From Mimachlamys varia (lineage: Eukaryota; Mollusca; Bivalvia; Pectinida; Pectinidae), in NCBI GenBank assembly GCA_947623455.1, contig OX392530.1, forward strand, positions 32,519,405-32,583,404: a stretch of DNA of 64,000 nt. Direction: 5' to 3'. Both the position numbers and the translations under genes were made by a program. Shown piece by piece: positions 34,030 through 45,860 of this stretch (positions within the stretch are counted from its first letter, which is position 1; each line of letters starts with the position of its first letter). The notes below the pieces were generated by a model. The model saw only the letters and a list, made by a program, of their open reading frames with translations, was not told where the DNA came from and did no database searches.

Positions 34030-37000
34030 TGATTTCAGTTTCTGTGGTTCCAAGTTTATTGTCCGTGATAATGTTGGTTTAGTTTCCATGGTATAATGTT
34101 TACTTTCTGTCTTAATCTGTCAGGTTTTCTTGCTATAGTGTTAAGATTCCGTGGTACGAAGTTCAGTTTTCGTAGAAAGTTTCTAGTACCTAGGTAGCGT
34201 GTTGAGTTTCCGTAGTGTTATGTTAAGTACCTTTGTTATGATGTTAATGTTCTTGATATGATTATTAGTTTCTGTGTTTTAGTGTTTAGAATATTTAATA
34301 TGGCGTTAATGTTCTTGAAATGGTTTTTAGTTTCCTTTGTATAATGTTCAGTTTCTGTCATATGGAGTTGTAATTAGTTTTTTTGTACAGTGTGATGTTA
34401 AAATGGTACGATGTTTAGTTGCTTAACTACCAAGGTACCATTTTTAGGTTTTCGTTACATTGTTTTTCTTTTCTTTGGTAACATGTTAATATTCCGGGGT
34501 ATTGTTTAGATTCCATGGTACCGCTTAATTTCCTTAGTACAGTGTTTGGTTTCCGTGGCATTGTTTAGATTAGTTGGAACAGTGTTTGGTTTCCGTGGTA
34601 TTGTTTAGATTCTTTGGAAAAGTGTTTGGTTTCCGTGGTATTGTTTAGGTTCTTTGGAACAGTGTTTGGTTTCCGTGGTATTGTTTAGGTTCTTTGGAAC
34701 AGTGTTTGGTTTCCGTGGTATTGTTTAGATTATTTGGAACAGTGTTTGGTTTCCGTTGTATTGTTTAGATTCTTTGGAACAGTGTTTGGTTTCCGTGGTA
34801 TTGTTTAGATTCTTTGGAACAGTGTTTGGTTTCCGTGGTATTGTTTAGATTCTGTGGAACAGTGTTTGGTTTCCGTAGTATTGTTTAGATTCTTTGGAAC
34901 AGTGTTTGGTTTCCGTGGTATTGTTAAGATTCTTTGGAACAGTGTTTGGTTTCCGTGGTATTGTTTAGATTATTTGGAACAGTGTTTGGTTTCCGTTGTA
35001 TTGTTTAGATTATTTGGAACAGTGTTTGGTTTCCGTTGTATTGTTTAGATTATTTGGAACAGTGTTTGGTTTCCGTTGTATTATTTAGATTCTTTGGAAC
35101 AGTGTTTGGTTTCCATGGTATTATTTAGATTCTTTGGAACAGTGTTTGGTTTCCGTGGTATTGTTTAGATTATGTGGAACAGTGTTTGGTTTCCGTAGTA
35201 TTGTTTAGATTCTTTGGAACAGTGTTTGGTTTCCGTGGTATTGTTAAGATTCTTTGGAACAGTGTTTGGTTTCCGTTGTATTGTTTAGATTATTTGGAAC
35301 AGTGTTTGGTTTCCGTGGTATTGTTTAGATTCTTTGGAACAGTGTTTGGTTTCCGTGGTATTGTTTAGATTAGTTGGAACAGTGTTTGGTTTCCGTGGTA
35401 TTGTTTAGATTCTTTGGAAAAGTGTTTGGTTTCCGTGGTATTGTTTAGGTTCTTTGGAACAGTGTTTGGTTTCCGTAGTATTGTTTAGATTAGTTGGAAC
35501 AGTGTTTGGTTTCCGTGGTATTGTTTAGATTCTTTGGAACAGTGTTTGGTTTCCGTGGTATTGTTTAGATTCTGTGGAACAGTGTTTGGTTTCCGTAGTA
35601 TTGTTTAGATTCTTTGGAACAGTGTTTGGTTTCCGTGGTATTGTTAAGATTCTTTGGAACAGTGTTTGGTTTCCGTGGTATTATTTAGATTATTTGGAAC
35701 AGTGTTTGGTTTCCGTTGTATTATTTAGATTATTTGGAACAGTGTTTGGTTTCCGTGGTATTGTTTAGATTCTTTGGAACAGTGTTTGGTTTCCGTGGTA
35801 TTGTTTAGATTCTGTGGAACAGTGTTTGGTTTCCGTAGTATTGTTTAGATTCTTTGGAACAGTGTTTGGTTTCCGTGGTATTGTTAAGATTCTTTGGAAC
35901 AGTGTTTGGTTTCCGTTGTATTATTTAGATTATTTGGAACAGTGTTTGGTTTCTGTTGTATTGTTTAGATTATTTGGAACAGTGTTTGGTTTCCGTTGTA
36001 TTGTTTAGATTATTTGGAACAGTGTTTGGTTTCCATGGTATTATTTAGATTATTTGGAACAGTGTTTGATTTCCGTTGTATTGTTTAGATTCTTTGGAAC
36101 AGTGTTTGGTTTCCGTTGTATTGTTTAGATTCTTTGGAACAGTGTTTGGTTTCCGTGGTATTGTTTAGATTCTTTAGAACAGTGTTTGGTTTCCGTGGTA
36201 TTGTTAAGATTCTTTGGAACAGTGTTTGGTTTCCGTGGTATTGTTTAGATTCTTTAGAACAGTGTTTGGTTTCCGTGGTATTGTTAAGATTCTTTAGAAC
36301 AGTGTTTGGTTTCCGTGGTATTGTTAAGATTCTTTGGAACAGTGTTTGGTTTCCGTGGTCTTGTTTAGATTCTTTGGAACAGTGTTTGGTTTCCGTGGTA
36401 TTGTTTAGATTCTTTGGAACAGTGTTTGGTTTCCGTGGTATTGTTTAGATTATTTGGAACAGTGTTTGGTTTCCGTGGTATTGTTTAGATTCTTTGGAAC
36501 AGTGTTTGGTTTCCGTTGTATTGTTTAGATTATTTGGAACAGTGTTTGGTTTCCGTGGTATTGTTTAGATTAGTTGGAACAGTGTTTGGTTTCCGTGGTA
36601 TTGTTTAGATTCTTTGGAACAGTGTTTGGTTTCCGTGGTATTGTTTAGATTCTTTGGAACAGTGTTTGGTTTCCGTGGTATTGTTTAGATTATTTGGAAC
36701 AGTGTTTGGTTTCCGTGGTATTGTTTAGATTATTTGGAACAGTGTTTGGTTTCCGTGGTATTGTTTAGATTCTTTGGAACAGTGTTTGGTTTCCGTGGTA
36801 TTGTTTAGATTCTTTGGAACAGTGTTTGGTTTCCGTGGTATTGTTTAGATTCTTTGGAACAGTGTTTGGTTTCCGTGGTATTGTTAAGATTATTTGGAAC
36901 AGTGTTTGGTTTCCGTGGTATTGTTTAGATTATTTGGAACAGTGTTTGGTTTCCGTGGTATTGTTTAGATTCTTTGGAACAGTGTTTGGTTTCCGTGGTA

Positions 37001-37275
37001 TTGTTTAGATTCTTTGGAACAGTGTTTGGTTTCCGTTGTATTGTTTAGATTATTTAGAACAGTGTTTGGTTTCCGTGGTATTGTTTAGATTCTTCGGAAC
37101 AGTGTTTAGTGTTCGTGGTATTGTTAATTTTCCTTGGTACCGTGTTGATATTACGTGGTATTGTTTATATTTTATGGTACTATGTTAAGTTAATTTGGTA
37201 TTGTTTATTATCTTGGTACCATTTTTAGTTTCCGTGATATTGTTTAGATTCCGTGGTAATGTTTAGTTTCCGTGG
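34030..37275 (+). repeat. Minisatellite, 40-bp unit, about 64 homogeneous copies plus degenerate flanks
   Basis: From about 34545 to 37110 a 40-bp unit containing GGAACAGTGTTTGGTTTCCG and TATTGTTTAGATTCTTT repeats with few point variants. The flanks (34030-34545 and 37110-37275) hold the same words, GTTTAGTTTCCGTGGTA-like, with irregular spacing and much divergence, so the array was homogenised from the centre. Larger blocks are duplicated within the core. Every third unit reopens a 64-codon frame; these frames are artefacts. Confidence 0.95.
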
Positions 37276-40200
37276 TATAGTATGATGGTACAATCGTATA
37301 TATGTAAACATATGTACACGAGGTTATGCTTAGCTAGCTCAAGTATTTCATGCTAGCATGTTTTATAGACTAGTACTCGGTGAATATCTTTCTCTGTCAG
37401 TCGTGTGTGGAATCTTCAAAGGTTTCTTCTCATCATGCTACAATCTACTGCTCGTAAACGGAAAGCGAGGACGGATGTAAATATCATTATTATTATTTTA
37501 TCTCGAAAACTGAATGGAATGAAACTTAATGAACTGCGGAAATTGTGGAAAATATGCGTACAAACAAGCAATGTTTTACAACGTGATTTCTGTATTGTAA
37601 GGTATCTAACTTTGTAAGCCTTACTGAGATATGCTGTTTAGTTATCTAGGATAAAAGGATGGACTCGAGACCCCTTTCTACTGCTGAAGTAAGTGTCTGA
37701 AGTGTGGGACAAGTACGGGAAAGTGGATGGCGATCTTCGCCCCGTCCTGTAAAGTGATGTTGACAAGTCATCACTGCATCTGATTCAGATCAAACAACCA
37801 ACACAAAGCCCTTAAATGGGACTGTTACCAAACACATTCTCAAAAGGTCAATCAGTAAGTACGTCTCTAATCCCCATGAGAAGACGCAGTAACCCGGTGG
37901 TTACATAAAACCAAGCGTTCACAGTTTCCTTTTAAGGAAACACCGTCTGACATCATAACATGGAGACTACATATTTAGTTGATTTGTTTTCGATTTTGTC
38001 GACGAGAATGATATAAATATCTTCCAATGATCAGTCGAGAGCCATGTAAACTCATCCGACTCTTCTCGTCCCTATCTTTTAGTACAACAACGTCGACATT
38101 TTCATCAAAATTCAGACAAGTTCTGTCAAGCTTGCCCATTTGTTCCGTGTCCCTCTTTCGAGTAAGCATATACATTTCACGTCGCCGTTCTCATCGAAAC
38201 TCTCGTCTGTTCGGGTAAAAGTACACTTCAGTTCTTGCCTTATACATCATATCCTCAGCTGATGGAGTACCGATACCTATCGACGGCAAGACACATAGGT
38301 ATCTATTTAGACACATATTGCATTTTTAATCTTTAAAATGGGCCAGCCTGGAACATAAAGCTTTCTATGGGGGAATATCAATGGTTTTTTTTCACGCTGT
38401 GGGCATCTTGTATGGAGATGATTAAAACCGAAAACAGTTTATGTATATTTAAATGAACGATGGAATGGCAGATAAGTCCTTGTACATTATGCCAATTATA
38501 GATAGTGAAGCAATTTATGCGGAACGCTTACATCATTGCAAAATTGATTATACCAAACCATCCTGATTCCATAAAAGTAGCGACAATCAGCCGATGGAAG
38601 TCGTCGATACGACAAACGTGAATGAAAACAAGACATATCACCAGCCCTTTAATAAATTCGGACATAACCAAGCAATCGAATCATCTCATTTCTTGTTTAA
38701 CTGATGAAATCTATTCAGAAAAACATTTTCCATTATTAATATATTTTACACCGCTTAAACGACACTGTTGTAAATAAATTTCGTTATCGACTAGACTTGG
38801 TGCTTGTTTATGATCATGACTATGTAGTTATATCATGAAACTGATGTTCGTTGCACGTGAATCATATTTACTGATATGGATGTTATTTTCGGAAAATAAA
38901 TTGTCAACATGATATGAAAATGTGATAAGATCATTTTCTTTATAGGTATTTTTGTCCGAAGGATGGTCTTTTGTGGAATCCTAGCATATATTATAATTTG
39001 TTTTGCAAGTCGTTTGTGATGTAAGGGAGTTCCTCTGTCAGAGTGGTTTGTTGACCGTTACAGTTCTTTTGGTATATTTTGTTTACTGTGACGTTTGTTG
39101 TTTATTGTTTTCATTTTGTTGATGCAGTTAAGTGTGGAAGTGTTTTATACTCCTAAGTTTCTGTTCACAAGCTTCCTTGATCATTAGATCATGGTTCGGA
39201 CGAACTGTTTGCTGTATTCATGTCCTGCTGACGGCCAGATCCATTTTAACACTGCAGCGTTTTACATCCCAGATTAATTTGTCTAGAACATTTTCTGTAT
39301 GTGAATGATTTCTCTATTGACATCCGAAAGAGTAGGCAAGATTTACCAGAGTGAACAAAGTAAAATTATTTCATCGTTTATAATGAAAAAGGTACATATC
39401 GCTGGTGACTTGTTGCCATGGAAACCTTTTATATTTCTATTAAAAAATATATCTTAAGAATGCCGGGAACTGCTGAGTTCTTCTAAGACAACGAACATAT
39501 AAATGCATTGGCCTTTGCATGACTTATCAAAAATGTGATAATCCGAATCGATAAAAACAATTGAAGTTATTCATAATAACTGCAATTGAGGATTGTAATG
39601 GTATTATTTCAAAGAACTTATTGAACTTTAGATTGAAATTATTCTACTCTACTCTCTATTATGAAATGGTTGCCGGGTTTTTCTTTCGCCGACCTCGTCA
39701 TCTATTGTTTATTTGGACAAACGATATTACGCTGGCTGCTGAAAGTCGGTAAAGGAGCCGACTGATTATAAAGCGCTTCTGATGAAGTTATTGATATGAA
39801 GTATTGATAAATCAGTTCCTTCAAAACTTTAACCGTAAATTAATTGACCACAAGAATCTCAAGGCGCAGTCTAGTATTACAACTACAAATCTAACGTCAA
39901 AACGATCGTTCATGCACCGATGACAAATTGTATTTCTGTAACATGAACAAAGTCATTATATTTCCATTTTACTATCGAAAAGGAACTTTAAATTACTTAC
40001 GCTGTGTGTACACTTTGGTGGCAATGAGACAATATACGCCATTTAGGCATTAACCATTAATGGGTTACTAATAAAAGCTTATCAATACTTCGGTGAATGT
40101 ATCGAAGAAGGAATGCCAAATTACCATAACTCTTCAGAACAGGAAGTTTTTTTTTCAGTTAAATAACTTCGTGTACATGTTATCTAAGAAAGTCTAGTGT

Positions 40201-41137
40201 CATTTTGCTTATCATATCAACTTCCTGTAGCTAAACCCTAAAATATCTCAGCCAAATATTTCAGTTTAAAACTTAACAAATGCTTTTTGTTCAAGTTTTT
40301 CTCATAATTAACCGTGAAATTCGTTGATTAGACCGCTGTGCGTTGCCCCGAATCGCCTTTGGACTTTGACCTCACCCTGTAATACTCGGGAATTATCATT
40401 CTGCTCTGAACACAAATTAAAAACACTGAGACATACATTTTTTCAGTGTTTTTTATATTATATTTTATGTTTTGTAGAAATTTTACAATAATTTAAATAG
40501 TCATAACAAATACCACTTTCATAACGATAACACAACTCCCATCCAAACAGACGCATACATACAATGAACAACATTCTACCATACGCCACGCATCAGCATG
40601 CACGTGCTGCTGCAAGCCCGAAATGTTCTACTCACTATGGCAAATATCAACTACAATGGTTCGTAAAGCCATTTGTGTCGTCTCGTCAGTCTCCAGTGGT
40701 CCTTAACCTTCCTTAAATGACTGTAGCGTTAAAACTGAAAAGTTTTGGAAAAACCGTGTTGTCTTTCCGCGTTGGATTGTGTATCTGTCCTTAGCGTGCT
40801 TTATAGTGTATACCGGACGAATAACTCGTCCAGACGTACACACAATACGGACAGTAGGGTCCGTTTCTGAACACATAAATCTACCTTGGTACTGCTAGCA
40901 CGAAATGCCTGTGGATTTCTGGAAGACATTGTCTCCCGCGCACACTTGTCATGCTTTTTGCTTGAATGTCCGCCGCCACGGAGCAGTCTGTGTTACAGGG
41001 AATGTTGTCAGTACTGGCAGTAACTCATCCAATAACAACAATAAATGCAGTATAATAATATTCATAATTAATAATATATCACAACACATAAGCACGGGTC
41101 GGTGTCTTTAAATCATTGCACGCATCCTTATCACGAC
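37276..41137. other. AT-rich DNA downstream of the ligand gene, no gene seen
   Basis: Frames are at most 70 codons. No repeats were recognised. The right-hand part may include the ligand gene's 3' UTR. Confidence 0.45.
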
Positions 41138-41172
41138 ACCGCCCGTGCACAAGTCCTGTCTTGACGGGCGGT
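41138..41172 (-). other. GC-rich hairpin downstream of the ligand stop codon
   Basis: ACCGCCCGT at 41138-41146 pairs perfectly with ACGGGCGGT at 41164-41172, leaving a 17-base loop. It lies about 275 bases downstream of the ligand stop, so it may fall in the 3' UTR. No AATAAA was seen on the minus strand between the stop and this point, so the UTR end is unknown. Its GC content contrasts with the AT-rich surroundings. A regulatory role is inference only. Confidence 0.4.
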
Positions 41173-41446
41173 CTATATTTACTGGCTACACAACGTGGTC
41201 CCCTCCCCCCAACCCCGGCCCCCACTGGATTTCATAACATACGTAATAAATATACGAACTCTGGGTAGTACACACAGGTCGCAGAGTTAGCCAGGCCTGT
41301 TCTTAGTAGCAACAGGTGGAATGGAACTTCCTTCGAGAGAAGTATCTCTTTTAAAAGTAATCCATTGGGTTGCGGCACCATTGTATCACAGTTGGCGCAT
41401 GCGCACGAACACGTCACTGTCACGGAAAATCCTTAGTTTATAAATA

Positions 41447-42364
41447 TCACACGTCCCTCGGCCGTCTTCGTCGGTTTTTCCGCTTACGTTTGTTTTTTGG
41501 ATTGCCACACTCACACCAAACGTTAACATGAAGTTTCTCGAACACCCAAACCTCCTCGTATGTCGTGTTGAGCCCCACTGTGGGGACAGGGTTACATCGG
41601 TTAGGGTCCATCTTAAACAAGTTGATTGTGTACCCCTGCTCAACGCATTCGTTTAACTTATAATAACACAATTTTGTTAAACATTCCACGGAATTATAAT
41701 ACTTTGGAAAGTACCCTGGTTTAGTTTTATTCCATTTCTTTTTCATCTTACACTTCCATGACAAGTGGTCCTTTCTTTTAAGTTTCTGTTTTTGTTTTCG
41801 CCTCCTTCCACTACGACCCGCTCGCTTATGTCTTACATTTAATTGCATTAATCTTTGGTAAAATGTCACATCCACGTCGAAATCATCATCGTCCTCGTCC
41901 TCTTCTTCCTCTATTACCGCTCGTCGTTTTCTCCTCTTCATGAATTTCATAGAATCTAAAAACGCAGATTCCTGCGTTCGAACCGTTCTGTCTTGTGAGT
42001 TTCCGTAACCACCATCACTCATCATTGTGTTCGAAAGCGAATCAATATTCGAGTCGAAATCATCCAGCGAATCACCGAATTCATCATCGTCGTCGTTTTC
42101 GAAATCATCGTCGTCCTCGATAGAACGCTCTCGTAACGTGCTCCTTTTCATGTCCTCCTCGTCCATTGCCATCCTTGACTCGTCGTAGTGTTTGCCCATA
42201 CGGTAACGCAGATGTTCTGGATCGACGGGACGACAACGAGGCACGGTAATTTCCGTGATGTTATTCAGCTTGGTTGGCGGGCGTTTTCTCGGGTAGGCCA
42301 ACACGGGGCTTGTCAACATCACAAAACAAATCAAGAGCAACAGAAACTCGCTGGTTCTCTTTGC
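41447..42364 (-). CDS. Trunk/PTTH/Noggin-like secreted cystine-knot ligand, 3' coding exon
   Basis: This exon encodes a secreted growth-factor precursor. Residues are numbered from the in-frame ATG at 42400, which is probably intronic. Residues 13-35 form a signal peptide with a hydrophobic LLLLICFVML core and cleavage after VLA. Noggin/Trunk-like features follow: a C56 segment, then G69-K-H-Y-D ending in M-A at 77-79. Two acidic stretches (94-118, 163-178) flank a KRRKRR site at 155-160. A furin-type RHKR site at 190-193 would release the mature domain. That domain has W215 and cysteines 217, 240, 245, 252, 269, 296 and 298, with FPKYYNSVEC and EEVWVFEKLHVNVWCEC. Trunk and Noggin share the F/W-P-R/K-Y...C...C spacing and the terminal C-x-C. 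The E-x-W-V-x-E...V-N...C-x-C ending looks closer to Trunk, a Torso-receptor ligand in insects. Sequons lie at N47, N224 and N278. The tail after residue 300 is highly basic. Stop TGA is at 41447-41449. The assignment within the superfamily is by eye. Confidence 0.8.
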   Translation of the reverse strand, partial: AKRTSEFLLLLICFVMLTSPVLAYPRKRPPTKLNNITEITVPRCRPVDPEHLRYRMGKHYDESRMAMDEEDMKRSTLRERSIEDDDDFENDDDDEFGDSLDDFDSNIDSLSNTMMSDGGYGNSQDRTVRTQESAFLDSMKFMKRRKRRAVIEEEEDEDDDDFDVDVTFYQRLMQLNVRHKRAGRSGRRRKQKQKLKRKDHLSWKCKMKKKWNKTKPGYFPKYYNSVECLTKLCYYKLNECVEQGYTINLFKMDPNRCNPVPTVGLNTTYEEVWVFEKLHVNVWCECGNPKNKRKRKNRRRRPRDV

Positions 42365-42397
42365 CTGCAACAACAAACAGGAGAGAAAACATTTAGT
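42365..42397 (-). other. Splice acceptor of the ligand exon (branch point, polypyrimidine tract, CAG)
   Basis: On the minus strand TGACTAAA (a good branch-point match) is followed by a tract rich in T and C and then TTGTTGTTGCAG, directly before the GCA codon at 42364. Branch A to AG is about 28 bases, a normal distance. The intron joins in phase 0. An ATG at 42400 keeps the frame open through this tract, so a single-exon start there is possible. It would put MTKCFLSCLLLQ ahead of a signal peptide that already looks complete, so I prefer an upstream first exon. Confidence 0.65.
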
Positions 42398-42400
42398 CAT

Positions 42401-44944
42401 CGCAGAGCATTGGAAATGTGATAGTTTGAAATAAAATCAGAAATAGTTAAATCGATTGCAAGATCATAGATATTGGTTTCTTGATTGGGACACCAATGGG
42501 TGTGTTCGTCATTGTGGAGTAGTAAGAACGACACGCCTGTTTGGATAGTATTTTGTATTAGCTAATCTCGATATCTAATCATTGTACATGCTCGCCATTA
42601 TAGCATTAGTTTTCCTGCCTACGACTCGGCCATAATGGGGTGACAATTGAGCCAATTCTACCCGTTAAAAACACGACGTATTTACTAGATTAACACTATA
42701 ATGTATCTTGATGACAACCACAAACCAAAGCCTTCATTTTCGAATTGTTCCAATGACCATGTACCAATGGAAATAAGTACCAATTGTCAACATTAAGGAC
42801 CAATCACACACCTGAAAGAGGTACTAGTTAAATGTGTATTAAAACCGTGTTACACTATCACTAGAAGTAAATAGCTGGGTAGACCCGCATCATTACATTC
42901 ACAATTTTTCAAATTCAATAGGTTAGGGCAATTCAAAATCTTTGTTGTACATCACATATGATTTTTACAAAAAAAAAGCAATATTTTCAAAATGAAAATG
43001 TTACTTAACTCAATCACTTTTATCGAGTGTATTCCTTGTATACGCGTATGTGTAAGGAAAATGTCATCGTCTAAATCTATAGACACCTAATTTAATATTA
43101 CACGGATTTACAATATGTACGTTTCAGTTAAAAGCATATCTCAAATGAATACGATTAGCGTCACATTTAACAAACCTAACCAATCCCTAACTATGGCAAA
43201 AATGTTGCGTCAGTACATGATATAATATGTGCAATTATTCGTCACAAGGATGTGTCAAATGTAAAAATATCGCTAAAATGTCTGGTGTTTTTTATCTATC
43301 TGCTTATCACTATTATCGTCAAATACTTTTAGTATGATGCAAACTGCATACAGATGTGAGATAATGTCACTTATATCCGCGTGTTCCTGATCATGATTCT
43401 TTACCCAAATAATGATGAAAATGTGTGAAAATTCAGGACGTCGACATGATTTAAAACTAACACCCACATACAAAAAATGTATGTAGAAATTTAGAAATTG
43501 TCTGTGCATATACACATGTGTAATTTATGAAAGCCAAATAGGTGAACACAAGAGTAGATATATGTAATGATATATAAACACGTTTTAAAAGTGACGTATC
43601 ATGACCATTCCAAAGGCATGTGTATGAAAAAAAAATACCTGAACGAAAATGTTCCCAAGTGTTGTATGTTAAAAACATGACTCGATAATTTTTGGTGTCT
43701 AAGCCAAGTTGAGATGTACATGTTCCCTCAATAAATATATTGTTTGATTGACAGAATTCACACAAAGGTTAATGATATATGTCAGTATTATCACTATTAG
43801 AAATTGTCTCATATAATTCAGGTACTATTGTAAAGACTTTCGAGATTATTTTGCACAAACCGAAATACATTGTCTAACGTCATAGAGTGTTCCTAGTGGT
43901 CAAGACAGGAGATATATCGTATGGAATATGGATAGAAATGTTACTATCTAAACGTAAACGGTTCGAGGACTTCCAAATCTAATAAATCTATATTATTTAA
44001 CTTAAAAGCAATAACTGAGCGTAAAAACTTGTACAAAATAAAAGAAAACTAATTAATATAGCACAGAATTCGAAAAATATAAAATGTAGGAGAATGTGAA
44101 TTTTTTATGTAAGTGCCAGGGTACCGTCGGGTGGTTATAGCGGTTCCACACTAGTCGATGTTGACAAACCTTTAACATGCGGAATTCAATAGCTCGGTAA
44201 ATATGCAATCTATGACAGGTAAGACTCAGGTTTTAATTGATGTATACGCGTTGTTATTTATATTTTACATCTCGCTATTGGCTATTTTAGATGTGATTTG
44301 ATAGACACTAGTTACAGGAAATTCCAACACCATAACCACGACACCTTGAACTATACTGCCATCCACATTCCCAAGTAGTGGCGACAAGGACTGACACAAC
44401 CCGGTGGAGTGCAATGGGAGGAGATTTTATAAATCGCAATAACTCAACAATACGCCACTCGCTATTCAGTGTAAGCCCTCCTTGGAAAGCCTACTCGAAT
44501 ATATCCTAGTCCCTCTCAAGATTAAAGACATGCCTCTCTAGGTAGCGTCACTTCTAGTGCGTCCCGACTCCCCGGGAAACAGGTACAATCGCTTAACCTA
44601 GTGCCCACAAATAAGCATGAATCTCAGGAAACTGCTAATAGTTTTAACTCAGCGTTAAAAGAACGCATATTTAGGCATTGCTTATAAGTATTTCCTGGTC
44701 CAAAGGAAACTGGAACACTGCCTGTCTCCGCATTCCGAGGACTCGTGTTTAGGTAGAATTCACTAGCATGGGTGAGCACGGGAAACTCGTTCGCGTCCCA
44801 ATTTCTCACGCATTCCCACTTTCATCATCACGTTTAACCGGACGTTTGGACCGGAATATGATAAGGTTATTCATCATTCCACTAGAGAATATACACATGT
44901 AGAACGCAGTTCGATAACAGCAGATGCAGCAGCCGTAAGGTTCA
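42401..44944. other. Probable intron or upstream sequence of the ligand gene
   Basis: If the acceptor at 42365 is used, this is intronic. It is AT-rich, with frames up to 102 codons on minus (43457-43765) that show no motif. A GC-richer part lies at 44300-44830. Confidence 0.4.
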
Positions 44945-45860
44945 ATGACGTCGGTTACAGAACATAACCTATCCAAACTAGAATATACCGTCAGTTACAG
45001 AACATAACCTATCCAAACTAGTATATACCGTCAGTTACAGAACATTACCTATCCAAACTAGTATATACCGTCGGTTACAGAACATAACCTATCCAAACTA
45101 GTATATACCGTCAGTTACAGAACATAACCTATCCAAACTAGTATATACCGTCAGTTACAGAACATAACCTATCCAAACTAGTATATACCGTCGGTTACAG
45201 GACATAACCTAACCAAGCTAGTATATACCGTCGGTTACAGAACATAACCTAACCAAGCTAGTATATACCGGCATCTACGTCAGTTAAAGAATATAGCCTA
45301 ACCAAGCTAGTATATACCGTCAGTTATAGAAAATAACCTAACCAAGCTAGTATATACCGTCAGGTATAGAACATAACTTAACCAAGCTAGTATATACCGT
45401 CAGTTATAGGACATAACCTTACCAAGCTAGTATATACCGGCATCTACGTCAGTTATAGAACATAGCCTAACCAAGCTAGTATATACCGTCAGTTACAGGA
45501 CATAACCTAACCAAGCTAGTATATACCGGCATCTACGTCAGTTATAGAACATAGCCTAACCAAGCTAGTATATACCGTCAGTTATAGAAAATAACCTAAC
45601 CAAGCTAGTATCTATCATCAGTTACAGAACATAACCTAACCAAGCTAGTATATACCGTCAGTTACAGAACTTAACCTAACCAAGCTAGTATATACCGTCA
45701 GTTACAGAACTTAAACTAACACAGCTAGTATATACCGTCAGTTACAGAACTTAACCTAACCAAGCTAGTATATACCGTCAGTTACAGAACTTAACCTAAC
45801 CAAGCTAGTATATATCGTCAGTTACAGAACATAAACTAACCAAGCTAGTATGTACCGGCA
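44945..45860 (+). repeat. Minisatellite, 40-bp unit with 49-bp variants, 22 copies
   Basis: The unit contains CAGTTACAGAACATAACCTA and AAGCTAGTATATACCGTC. The first six copies have CTATCCAAACTAG and the rest CTAACCAAGCTAG, so the array has two sub-families with a sharp border near 45200. Three units (near 45269, 45439 and 45527) carry an extra GGCATCTAC. It begins about 2.6 kb upstream of the ligand exon and may lie in that gene's intron. Confidence 0.95.

Noticed and set aside
34854..37008. Series of 64- and 110-codon frames reading L-V-S-V-V-L-F-R-F-F-G-T
   Set aside because: Products of the 40-bp minisatellite (120 bp is three units).
42188..42421. 77-codon plus frame opposite the ligand exon
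   Set aside because: Antisense shadow of the real coding exon.
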